Assembly (NCBI RefSeq): GCF_041807705.1
Contig: NZ_JBGTYY010000041.1
Location: forward strand, 1 to 16,651
DNA length: 16,651 bases
Reading direction: 5' to 3'
DNA from: Mannheimia sp041807705
GTDB lineage: Bacteria > Pseudomonadota > Gammaproteobacteria > Enterobacterales > Pasteurellaceae
A program made the translations under genes and the position numbers. Positions 7,608-14,301 of this stretch are shown here, one piece after another (position 1 is the first letter of the stretch; every line of letters begins with the position of its first letter). The notes under the pieces were generated by a model. It saw nothing but the letters and a program-made list of their open reading frames with translations. It was not told the DNA's origin and ran no database searches.

Positions 7608-8567
7608 TTAATTGATTGAGGTAAACATTCTAGAAAAACGAAGCCCCGTTGGGAATTCATTTGCTTTTTTATCTAAACTTAACCAAATAAAAGTGGCTTT
7701 ACCAACGATGTTTCTCTCAGGCACAAAGCCCCAGAAACGACTGTCTTCACTGTTATCGCGGTTATCACCCATCACAAAATAGTATCCTTGTGGCACAACC
7801 CATTCACCTTCTGCTTGCCCTTCTTGTTGGTAGAAATAAGGTGCATAGTTAAATGCCATTGGGTGATTTAGAATTTGGTGCGTAACATCGCCTTTTTCAG
7901 TGCGTTCTACCTGCATTTCACCGTGATAGAAAAACTCAGGATTTTGCTTGCCTTCGCTGTATTCAAATACCTTTGTTTCGCCATTGGCTTTAGTAACCGT
8001 TAATTGCTGAGTTGCAAAATCATATTTAATTTTATCGCCACCTACTGCAACCACACGCTTAATATAATCAACGTGTGGTTGTGCCGGTGCTTTGAATACA
8101 ATCACATCGCCTCGTTCTGGTTTGCCCGTTTCAATCAAGGTGTTTTGCCAGATAGGATCTTTAATGCCGTAGCTGAATTTATTTACGACTAAGAAATCGC
8201 CTACACGCAAGGTTGGCTCCATTGAACCACTTGGAATTTGAAACGGTTCAAATAAGAACGAGCGAAGTACGGTAACAAAGAATAGAATGCCGAAAAGAGA
8301 AGCAAAAAATTCGCCCACCGCTGATTTAGGCTGAATTTCAGCGATTTCTTCTTCGGTTAGCTCTCTGCCTAATCGTTTTTGTTGTAATGCAATGGCTTGT
8401 TTGCGTCTTGGGTCTGCACTGAATTTGTAGAATGCCCAAAAGCCACCGCAAATAATTACTAAGGCAACTAAGATAATTGAGATGGTATTTGGGAGCTGCA
8501 TTGAATCCAACCATTTCCAAATACCATAAATAATGCCTAGAAAAATAATTGGCATAAATTGTGCCAT
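7608..8567 (-). CDS. lepB: Signal peptidase I
   Basis: An inner-membrane serine protease that removes signal peptides from exported pre-proteins. The N-terminus has two hydrophobic segments (about residues 4-20 and 28-46), a charged cytoplasmic loop with RELTEEEIAEIQ, and another hydrophobic stretch at about 88-103. Then comes box B IPSGSMEPT with nucleophile Ser115 and box D YIKRVVAVGGD with general base Lys170. GDNRDNSEDSRFWG is box E. Length is 319 residues from the ATG at 8567. A GTG two codons upstream (8573) is possible but less likely, because AGGGAG at 8575-8580 lies seven bases from this ATG and only one base from the GTG. It lies between lepA and rnc. Confidence 0.95.
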   Translation of the reverse strand: MAQFMPIIFLGIIYGIWKWLDSMQLPNTISIILVALVIICGGFWAFYKFSADPRRKQAIALQQKRLGRELTEEEIAEIQPKSAVGEFFASLFGILFFVTVLRSFLFEPFQIPSGSMEPTLRVGDFLVVNKFSYGIKDPIWQNTLIETGKPERGDVIVFKAPAQPHVDYIKRVVAVGGDKIKYDFATQQLTVTKANGETKVFEYSEGKQNPEFFYHGEMQVERTEKGDVTHQILNHPMAFNYAPYFYQQEGQAEGEWVVPQGYYFVMGDNRDNSEDSRFWGFVPERNIVGKATFIWLSLDKKANEFPTGLRFSRMFTSIN

Positions 8568-8598
8568 TTTCACTCTCCCTTTTTATTTTTACCGTGTG

Positions 8599-8665
8599 GG
8601 CGAATAATTATTCGCCGCTACATTTTTGCAAAAGTTTCTGGAAATATAACCGCTTGCAAGCGGTT
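8599..8665. repeat. Two palindromes in the lepA-lepB gap
   Basis: GGCGAATAATTATTCGCC (8599-8616) is a perfect 18-base palindrome followed by GCTAC, a member of the CGCC(C)CTAC intergenic family. AACCGCTTGCAAGCGGTT (8648-8665) is a second perfect 18-base palindrome made of two back-to-back GCAAGCGGT uptake-core variants. Neither is followed by a T-run on the transcribed strand, so read-through from lepA into lepB is likely. Confidence 0.65.
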
Positions 8666-8688
8666 TAATTCCTCATTTATTTTGCGAA

Positions 8689-10488
8689 TTAATCTTTACC
8701 CACGTGAAGAATTGCTAAGAACGCTTCTTGTGGTACTTCTACGTTACCGAGAGATTTCATTCGTTTTTTACCCTCTTTTTGTTTTTGTAGAAGTTTCTTC
8801 TTACGGCTTACGTCGCCACCGTAACATTTCGCCAATACGTTTTTACGCAACTGTTTCACGGTTGAACGAGCAATAACGTGGTTGCCAATTGCCGCTTGAA
8901 TTGCGATGTCAAATTGTTGGCGTGGAATAAGTTCACGCATTTTTTCCACTAATTCACGTCCACGATACGCCGCATTTGCACGGTGAACGATAATCGCCAA
9001 CGCATCAACACGCTCGCCGTTAATCATAATATCCACACGCACCATATCAGCCGTTTGGAAATGTTTAAAACCGTAATCGAGTGAAGCATAACCACGAGAG
9101 GTTGATTTTAAGCGGTCGAAGAAGTCTAACACTACTTCGCCCATTGGAATTTCGTAAGTTAAAGCGATTTGGTTACCGTGATAGACCATATTGGTCTGTA
9201 CACCACGTTTTTCCACACAAAGGGTAATCACGTTGCCTAGGAATTCTTGTGGCACAAGCATATTACATTCTGCAATCGGCTCACGAATTTCTGCAATATT
9301 GTTGATTGCTGGGAGTTTCGATGGGCTATCCACATAGATCGTTTCGCCACTGGTTTGCACCACTTCGTAAACTACGGTCGGAGCGGTAGTAATCAAATCA
9401 AGATCGTATTCACGCTCTAAACGCTCTTGAATGATCTCCATATGTAATAAGCCTAAGAAGCCGCAGCGGAAACCAAAGCCTAACGCACTTGAAGTTTCTG
9501 GCTCATAGAACAATGACGCATCATTGAGGCTTAATTTACCTAAAGCCTCACGGAAGGCTTCGTAGTCGTCTGAACTAATTGGGAATAATCCTGCATAAAC
9601 CTGTGGTTTTACTTTCTTAAAGCCCGGTAATACTTCCGTTGCTGGGTTGTGGTGGTGGGTTAATGTATCGCCCACTGGTGCACCTAAAATATCTTTAATC
9701 GCACAAACTACCCAACCTACTTCGCCTGTTTTAAGTTCTGTTGTATCTACTTGTTTTGGCGTGAAAATACCTAAGCGATCTACATTGTAAGACTGCCCTG
9801 TACTCATCACTTTAATTTTATCGCCTTTTTTCAGCACGCCATTTTTCACACGCACTAAAGAAACCACACCTAAATAGTTATCGAACCAAGAGTCGATAAT
9901 TAAGGCTTGTAATGCTGCTTCAGGATCGCCTTCTGGTGCAGGAATTTTCTTCACGATTTCTTCTAAAACATCTTCAATGCCTAAACCTGTTTTAGCTGAA
10001 CAGCGTACTGCATCAATGGCATCAATGCCGACAATATCTTCAATTTCCTCTGCCACACGCTCAGGCTCAGCCGCTGGTAAATCAATTTTGTTTAGAATTG
10101 GCACAACTTCTAAATCCATTTCGATGGCGGTGTAGCAGTTTGCCAATGTTTGAGCTTCAACCCCCTGCCCTGCATCAACCACTAACAATGCCCCTTCACA
10201 GGCGGCTAGCGAGCGAGAAACCTCATAGGAGAAATCCACGTGCCCCGGTGTGTCGATAAAGTTAAGCTGATAAGTTTCGCCATCTTTGGCTTTGTAGTTA
10301 AGGGTTACACTTTGTGCTTTGATGGTAATTCCACGTTCACGCTCAAGATCCATTGAGTCTAATACTTGGGCTTCCATTTCACGGTCAGATAAGCCGCCAC
10401 AGGTTTGGATTAAGCGGTCTGATAAGGTTGATTTACCGTGATCGATATGAGCGATAATCGAAAAGTTACGAATATTTTGCATTTTCAT
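8689..10488 (-). CDS. lepA: Elongation factor 4 (LepA), back-translocating GTPase
   Basis: A 599-residue translational GTPase of exactly the usual LepA length. It binds ribosomes and is associated with back-translocation and 30S biogenesis. G1 is AHIDHGKST (13-21), G3 DTPGHVDF (79-86) and G4 NKID (133-136), followed by an EF-G-like domain II. FRCGFLGLLHMEI is typical of EF-G/LepA domain III. The LepA-specific C-terminal domain has RLKSTSRGYASLDY and a basic end with KKRMKSLGNVEVP. The start could be this ATG or the ATG two codons later (10482), which matches the E. coli N-terminus better. Neither has a strong ribosome site. It is the first gene of the leftward block, with a candidate promoter at 10542-10569. 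Confidence 0.96.
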   Translation of the reverse strand: MKMQNIRNFSIIAHIDHGKSTLSDRLIQTCGGLSDREMEAQVLDSMDLERERGITIKAQSVTLNYKAKDGETYQLNFIDTPGHVDFSYEVSRSLAACEGALLVVDAGQGVEAQTLANCYTAIEMDLEVVPILNKIDLPAAEPERVAEEIEDIVGIDAIDAVRCSAKTGLGIEDVLEEIVKKIPAPEGDPEAALQALIIDSWFDNYLGVVSLVRVKNGVLKKGDKIKVMSTGQSYNVDRLGIFTPKQVDTTELKTGEVGWVVCAIKDILGAPVGDTLTHHHNPATEVLPGFKKVKPQVYAGLFPISSDDYEAFREALGKLSLNDASLFYEPETSSALGFGFRCGFLGLLHMEIIQERLEREYDLDLITTAPTVVYEVVQTSGETIYVDSPSKLPAINNIAEIREPIAECNMLVPQEFLGNVITLCVEKRGVQTNMVYHGNQIALTYEIPMGEVVLDFFDRLKSTSRGYASLDYGFKHFQTADMVRVDIMINGERVDALAIIVHRANAAYRGRELVEKMRELIPRQQFDIAIQAAIGNHVIARSTVKQLRKNVLAKCYGGDVSRKKKLLQKQKEGKKRMKSLGNVEVPQEAFLAILHVGKD

Positions 10489-10541
10489 CGGGCAGTTAAT
10501 GTCCTGTTTTGTTATTTGTTTATCAAAAAATTAATCGGGGA

Positions 10542-10569
10542 ATTGTACTTGAAATACAAGGTTTTGCAA
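10542..10569 (-). promoter_or_regulatory. Candidate sigma-70 promoter for lepA
   Basis: On the minus strand TTGCAA (10569-10564) and TACAAT (10547-10542) are separated by 16 bases. This would start transcription around 10535, some 45 bases before the lepA start codon. The hexamers are fair matches and the position is sensible. It was picked by eye. Confidence 0.4.
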
Positions 10570-10585
10570 AGAAAAACAAATAACA

Positions 10586-10647
10586 ACAAGCGGTTGTTTT
10601 TTCCGAAAAATTTGCAAATTTCCTCATAAAAACGACCGCTTGCAGCA
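10586..10647. repeat. Facing uptake-signal pair in the lepA-pepE divergent region
   Basis: ACAAGCGGT (10586-10594) faces ACCGCTTGC (10635-10643). AAGCGGTTGTTTTT and AAAAACGACCGCTT can pair with one mismatch over 14 bases. The stretch from TGCAAATTTCCTCATAAA through CGACCGCTTG and AGCA (10613-10647) recurs almost unchanged at 14161-14194, so the conserved unit is longer than the 9-base core. The pair lies upstream of both flanking genes. Confidence 0.65.
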
Positions 10648-10686
10648 AATAGAAATATTAAATTAGTCTCCATCTTTACATATTCA

Positions 10687-10700
10687 TTGATATAGATCAT
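10687..10700 (+). promoter_or_regulatory. FNR box upstream of the pepE-dcuC-abgA operon
   Basis: TTGATATAGATCAT matches the FNR consensus TTGAT-N4-ATCAA at nine of ten defined bases. A possible -10 element TATTAT at 10745-10750 would start transcription near 10757. That puts the box centre at about -63, close to the class I position known for FNR/CRP-type activators. Activation during oxygen limitation is inferred and fits the anaerobic DcuC-type carrier downstream. Confidence 0.55.
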
Positions 10701-10708
10701 CAGGCATT

Positions 10709-10761
10709 AACCATAAAGAGGTAAAACCATATACCATAACAAAATATTATATGCTATGGTT
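10709..10761. repeat. Cluster of ACCATA words in the pepE promoter region
   Basis: AACCATA occurs at 10709 and 10725, TACCATA at 10732, and the reverse complement TATGGTT at 10755-10761. The last two make an imperfect inverted repeat across the possible -10 element. This may be an operator for an unidentified regulator or chance in AT-rich DNA. Confidence 0.3.
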
Positions 10762-10794
10762 ATAACAGAAATAAAAATAATTAAGGAGGCAACA

Positions 10795-11499
10795 ATGAAA
10801 AATATGCTACTAATGAGCGGCTCTAAATATAAAAATACCGAGTATCTTGCTCATACAATTAAATGGTTAAAAGATTTTTTGGCTGACCATAAAGGTAAAA
10901 AAGTCGCATTTTTACCCTATGCAGGTGTAAGCCGTAGCTACGATGAATATGAGCAAACAGTACAAGAAAAGTTAGCAGAGCTGGAATTAGAGATTATTTC
11001 CGTTCATCGGGCTAAAAAGCATACTGATATTATCGAACAAGCAGATGTGATTGCAATTGGCGGTGGTAATACATTTTGTTTGTTAAATCAGATGTATGAA
11101 AATCAGGTGTTAGCGTGCATTCGTGAAAAAGTAGAAAACGGCACACCTTATTTCGGCTGGAGTGCGGGAGCAAATGTGGCTGGCTCGTCAATAATGACTA
11201 CAAACGATATGCCGATTACTTATCCGCCTTCCTTTAACGCATTAAATTTATTCCCTCATCAAATTAATCCTCATTTTATCTCTGGCAAAATTCAAGGTCA
11301 TAATGGCGAGAGCCGTGAAGAACGCTTAAAAGAATTTCTGATTGTAAATCCGACTTCTCTCGTTTACGCCCTACCTGAAGGCACGGCGTTACATATTCAG
11401 GGTAATCAGGCTCGTGTGCTAGGCGAAACCGCCGTTTTACAATTTAGTCAAGATATGCAGTTAAAAACGTTTGAGCCAAACTCTACTTTTACTTATTAA
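10795..11499 (+). CDS. pepE: Dipeptidase E (alpha-aspartyl dipeptidase, S51 family)
   Basis: A cytoplasmic serine peptidase that hydrolyses dipeptides with an N-terminal aspartate, freeing Asp. From the ATG at 10795 the protein is 234 residues, close to the E. coli/Salmonella enzyme. Nucleophile Ser123 sits in GWSAGAN, with His160 in INPHF and Glu195 in LPEG, matching the Ser-His-Glu triad of Salmonella PepE. AIGGGNTF (87-94) is the conserved Gly-rich segment. The start is set by a strong AAGGAGG (10783-10789) five bases before this ATG. An in-frame upstream ATG at 10756 lacks a ribosome site. It is the first gene of a three-gene unit with a DcuC carrier and an M20 amidohydrolase, downstream of a likely FNR box. 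Confidence 0.93.
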   Translation: MKNMLLMSGSKYKNTEYLAHTIKWLKDFLADHKGKKVAFLPYAGVSRSYDEYEQTVQEKLAELELEIISVHRAKKHTDIIEQADVIAIGGGNTFCLLNQMYENQVLACIREKVENGTPYFGWSAGANVAGSSIMTTNDMPITYPPSFNALNLFPHQINPHFISGKIQGHNGESREERLKEFLIVNPTSLVYALPEGTALHIQGNQARVLGETAVLQFSQDMQLKTFEPNSTFTY

Positions 11500-11508
11500 G
11501 GAGCAGAT

Positions 11509-12801
11509 ATGAATACCTTTAATTTAATTGTTGCGATAGTGGGTATCACCACTACTATCTATTTGCTAATCAAAAAGCACGAAACCAGAACGGTGTTAAT
11601 TGCAATGGGTTTGGGAATGGCGCTGCTTACCCTACAACCTATGGCAGCACTTGATGCTTTTGCCAAAAGTATGACCTCAAGCGGTCTGATTATGGCAATC
11701 TGTTCCAGTATGGGTTTTGCCTATGTGATGAAATCAACAGGCTGTGATAATCACTTAGTCCAGCTCTTAACCAAACCTTTAAGCGGATTAAAATTTTTCT
11801 TAATTCCGATTGCCACCATCATTACCTTTTTTATCAATATTGCCATTCCATCAGCTGCTGGTTGTGCTGCAGCAGTAGGGGCAACGCTAATTCCTGTATT
11901 AAAATCATCAGGTGTTCGCCCTGCAATGGCGGGGGCGGCAATTCTGGCAGGTACATTTGGCTCAATGATGAGCCCGGGATCTTCACATTCTGCAATGATC
12001 AGTGAGATGTCTGGCTTAACTGTTACGCAGGTAAACCTTTCTCACGCTCCTTATACCATTATTGCAGGAGCGATTGGGGCTATTGCTCTTACTATTCTTG
12101 CTCTTGTTTTTAAAGATTATGGCAAAGAACATCGTGATGCGTATTTACAAAATGCTGAACAAACTCAAACTGAGGCAACCAAGACCAACATTCTCTATGC
12201 CATTGCACCACTAGTGCCATTAGTTATCTTAGTGATTGGCGGAACGTCATTACAAGAAATCTCTTGGCTAAGTTGGACAAAAATGGGCGTACCGCAAGCG
12301 ATGTTAATTGGGGCTATTTATGGCTTAATTATCACTCGTACCTCGCCTGCCAAAATTACCAATGAATTCTTTAACGGAATGGGTTATGCCTATGCGAACG
12401 TGCTAGGTATCATCATTGCTGCAGGTGTGTTTGTGGCAGGTTTAAAAGCCACAGGTGCGATTGATTCTGCCATCGAATTCTTAAAACACTCAAACGAATT
12501 TGTACGCTGGGGAGCAACTATCGGGCCATTCTTAATGGGTATGGTAACAGGCTCTGGCGATGCCGCCGCTATTGCCTTTAACACTGCAGTTACCCCACAC
12601 GCAGCAGAATTAGGTTATACCCACGTTAATTTAGGTATGGCAGCTGCTATTGCAGGGGCAATCGGTCGTACCGCTTCGCCTATTGCAGGTGTAGTGATTG
12701 TGTGTGCTGGTATTGCAGGAGCAAACCCTGTTGAAATGATTAAACGTACTGCACCGGGTATGATACTTGCAACCCTATTCCTAGCATTATTTATGCTATA
12801 A
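11509..12801 (+). CDS. dcuC: DcuC-family anaerobic C4-dicarboxylate transporter
   Basis: A 430-residue polytopic inner-membrane carrier of the DcuC family, with about 12 hydrophobic segments spread along the whole length. Family hallmarks are the Gly/Ser-rich loop TFGSMMSPGSSHSAM (residues about 149-163), the C-terminal TGSGDAAAIAF block and GRTASPIAGVV followed by PVEMIKRT. All are close to the matching parts of E. coli DcuC (TGSGNAPFYAF, GRTLSPVSGVV, PFEVVKRT). Known members export succinate or exchange C4-dicarboxylates during anaerobic growth. Substrate here could be aspartate, succinate or a related acid, so the symbol is by family. Its Shine-Dalgarno AAGGAG overlaps the pepE stop, so the genes are coupled. 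The upstream FNR box agrees with anaerobic use. Confidence 0.85.
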   Translation: MNTFNLIVAIVGITTTIYLLIKKHETRTVLIAMGLGMALLTLQPMAALDAFAKSMTSSGLIMAICSSMGFAYVMKSTGCDNHLVQLLTKPLSGLKFFLIPIATIITFFINIAIPSAAGCAAAVGATLIPVLKSSGVRPAMAGAAILAGTFGSMMSPGSSHSAMISEMSGLTVTQVNLSHAPYTIIAGAIGAIALTILALVFKDYGKEHRDAYLQNAEQTQTEATKTNILYAIAPLVPLVILVIGGTSLQEISWLSWTKMGVPQAMLIGAIYGLIITRTSPAKITNEFFNGMGYAYANVLGIIIAAGVFVAGLKATGAIDSAIEFLKHSNEFVRWGATIGPFLMGMVTGSGDAAAIAFNTAVTPHAAELGYTHVNLGMAAAIAGAIGRTASPIAGVVIVCAGIAGANPVEMIKRTAPGMILATLFLALFML

Positions 12802-12808
12802 CCCAACT

Positions 12809-12832
12809 GCCCTTTGTCATAACACAAAGGGC
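12809..12832 (+). other. Intercistronic hairpin between dcuC and abgA
   Basis: GCCCTTTGT (12809-12817) pairs perfectly with ACAAAGGGC (12824-12832) around CATAAC, starting eight bases after the dcuC stop. There is no T-run, and the abgA ribosome site follows ten bases later. A role in protecting the upstream mRNA 3' end or tuning relative expression is more likely than full termination. Confidence 0.55.
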
Positions 12833-12852
12833 GATTGTTACGAGGAGGAACT

Positions 12853-14121
12853 ATGAGTATTTCATTAGAAAAACTGATCCAATGGCGTCGTGAATTTCAT
12901 CAATTCCCTGAAACAGGTTGGAGTGAATTTTGGACAACCAGCAAAATTGCAGATTACCTCTCAGAAATCAGTTTTGACATTTTACTCGGCAAGCAAATTA
13001 TCAATCCTGATTTTGTGCGTGGTCGTAATCAAGCTATTGTCGAAAAAGGGATAAAACGAGCTAGAGAATATGGAGCAAATCCGAAATGGCTCGAAAAAAT
13101 GGAAGGCTATACAGGCTGTGTTGCAGTATTTGACTCTGGCAAGCCCGGCAAAACCATTGCTTTACGTTTTGATATTGACTGCGTTGATGTGGCTGAAACC
13201 AAAGATCCTAACCATCGAGCAAACCAACTTGGTTTTGCTTCACACAATGATGGGGAAATGCACGCCTGCGGGCACGATGGGCATATCACTATCGGCTTAG
13301 GTGTCGCTCACTGGTTAATGGAAAACCAAGACAAGCTCAAAGGTAAAGTCAAAATTGTGTTCCAACCTGCTGAGGAAGGCGTTCGAGGTGCTGCCGCCAT
13401 TGCTGCAAGCGGTATCATTGATGATGCAGATTACTTTGCTGGCTCGCACATTAGCTTCTGTGCAAATAGCGGCACAGTATTAGCCGATCCGAAAAATTTC
13501 CTTTCTACCACCAAAATTGATATTCGCTACAAAGGCAAACCTGCCCACGCAGGGGCAGCTCCACATTTAGGGCATAATGCCTTACTTGCGGCGGCTCACG
13601 CTGTTACCCAAGTTCACGGCATTTCAAGACACGGAGAAGGAATGAGCCGTATCAATGTTGGAGTGTTCAAAGCAGGTTCTGGACGAAATGTTATTCCTGC
13701 TGACGCTGAACTTAAACTTGAAGTGCGTGGTGAAAATAAAGCGATCAATCAATATATGGCAGATCAAGTAATGCAAATTGCCAAAGGTATTGCCACTAGC
13801 TTTGCAGTAGAATATGAAACTGAAATTATGGGCGAAGCGTTAGATATGGTTAATGATGTGGAGTTAGTGGAGCTAATCAAAGAAATTGCGATTGCTCAAC
13901 CACAGGTTCACAGCAGCGATCAAGACTACGCCTTTAATGCGAGTGAAGATGCCACTATTCTAGGGCGACGTGTGCAAGATAACGGCGGTAAAGCTATCTA
14001 CTTTATTATCGGGGCAGACCGCACCGCAGAACATCATCAAGCTGAATTTGATTTTGATGAAGAACAACTCTTAACTGGCGTAAATATCTATACAACGCTA
14101 GTTGAAAGACTATTAGCTTAA
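12853..14121 (+). CDS. abgA: M20-family amidohydrolase, AbgA-like
   Basis: A 422-residue metal-dependent hydrolase similar along its length to E. coli AbgA, a subunit of p-aminobenzoyl-glutamate hydrolase. The dinuclear metal site shows in MHACGHDGH (136-144, Cys139 and His141), QPAEEG (171-176) and a C-terminal HHQAEFDFDE. The dimerisation insert contains KPAHAGAAPHLGHNALLAA (about 229-247), also close to AbgA. The start is set by GAGGAGG (12842-12848) five bases before ATG. A TTG at 12835 would overlap this ribosome site and is rejected. E. coli needs AbgB and the AbgT carrier. Here there is no abgB, and the neighbour is a DcuC carrier, so the substrate may be another N-acyl amino acid such as an acyl-aspartate or -glutamate. 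Confidence 0.85.
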   Translation: MSISLEKLIQWRREFHQFPETGWSEFWTTSKIADYLSEISFDILLGKQIINPDFVRGRNQAIVEKGIKRAREYGANPKWLEKMEGYTGCVAVFDSGKPGKTIALRFDIDCVDVAETKDPNHRANQLGFASHNDGEMHACGHDGHITIGLGVAHWLMENQDKLKGKVKIVFQPAEEGVRGAAAIAASGIIDDADYFAGSHISFCANSGTVLADPKNFLSTTKIDIRYKGKPAHAGAAPHLGHNALLAAAHAVTQVHGISRHGEGMSRINVGVFKAGSGRNVIPADAELKLEVRGENKAINQYMADQVMQIAKGIATSFAVEYETEIMGEALDMVNDVELVELIKEIAIAQPQVHSSDQDYAFNASEDATILGRRVQDNGGKAIYFIIGADRTAEHHQAEFDFDEEQLLTGVNIYTTLVERLLA

Positions 14122-14127
14122 GGCCAA

Positions 14128-14155
14128 AAGCCCTGAAATTCAGGGCTTATTTTTT
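14128..14155 (+). terminator. Intrinsic terminator of the pepE-dcuC-abgA operon
   Basis: AAGCCCTGA (14128-14136) and TCAGGGCTT (14140-14148) form a perfect 9-base stem with an AAT loop, followed by ATTTTTT. It lies six bases after the abgA stop. Confidence 0.9.
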
Positions 14156-14160
14156 CCATT

Positions 14161-14194
14161 TGCAAATTTCCTCATAAAACGACCGCTTGTAGCA
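14161..14194. repeat. DNA uptake signal with extended flank
   Basis: The exact core ACCGCTTGT is at 14182-14190, preceded by TGCAAATTTCCTCATAAAA. The same arrangement occurs at 10613-10647, differing by one A and one C/T. This is the long form of an Apl-type uptake sequence. Confidence 0.75.
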
Positions 14195-14231
14195 TTCCAC
14201 TGCAAATAATTTCTCTAAAATATAAAAAATA

Positions 14232-14261
14232 TTGAGCAATCACAAATTTTTATTGTAGAAT
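14232..14261 (+). promoter_or_regulatory. Candidate promoter for the aminotransferase gene
   Basis: TTGAGC (14232-14237) and TAGAAT (14256-14261) are separated by 18 bases, placing transcription start near 14268, about 34 bases before the start codon. With the terminator just upstream, this gene appears to be its own transcription unit. Confidence 0.5.
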
Positions 14262-14301
14262 CCATAAGTTTTTTTAATTCATTCGATTATAGGAAATAAT
14301 T

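Noticed and set aside
8559..8876. Plus-strand ORF of 105 codons between lepB and lepA
   Set aside because: More than half is antisense to lepA and the rest crosses two palindromes, so it has no independent support.
10438..10700. Short ORFs on both strands in the lepA-pepE gap
   Set aside because: No ribosome sites, AT-driven Lys/Asn/Phe composition, and overlap with uptake signals and promoter elements.
10756..10794. N-terminal extension of pepE from an earlier ATG
   Set aside because: The strong AAGGAGG lies inside this stretch and points to the ATG at 10795, which gives the usual family length and N-terminus.
12390..12827. Minus-strand ORFs within and after dcuC
   Set aside because: They are antisense to a well-supported membrane protein and consist of low-complexity Ala/Pro/Ile readings of it.
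12835..12852. TTG start for the M20 hydrolase
   Set aside because: It overlaps the GAGGAGG ribosome site that clearly serves the ATG at 12853.
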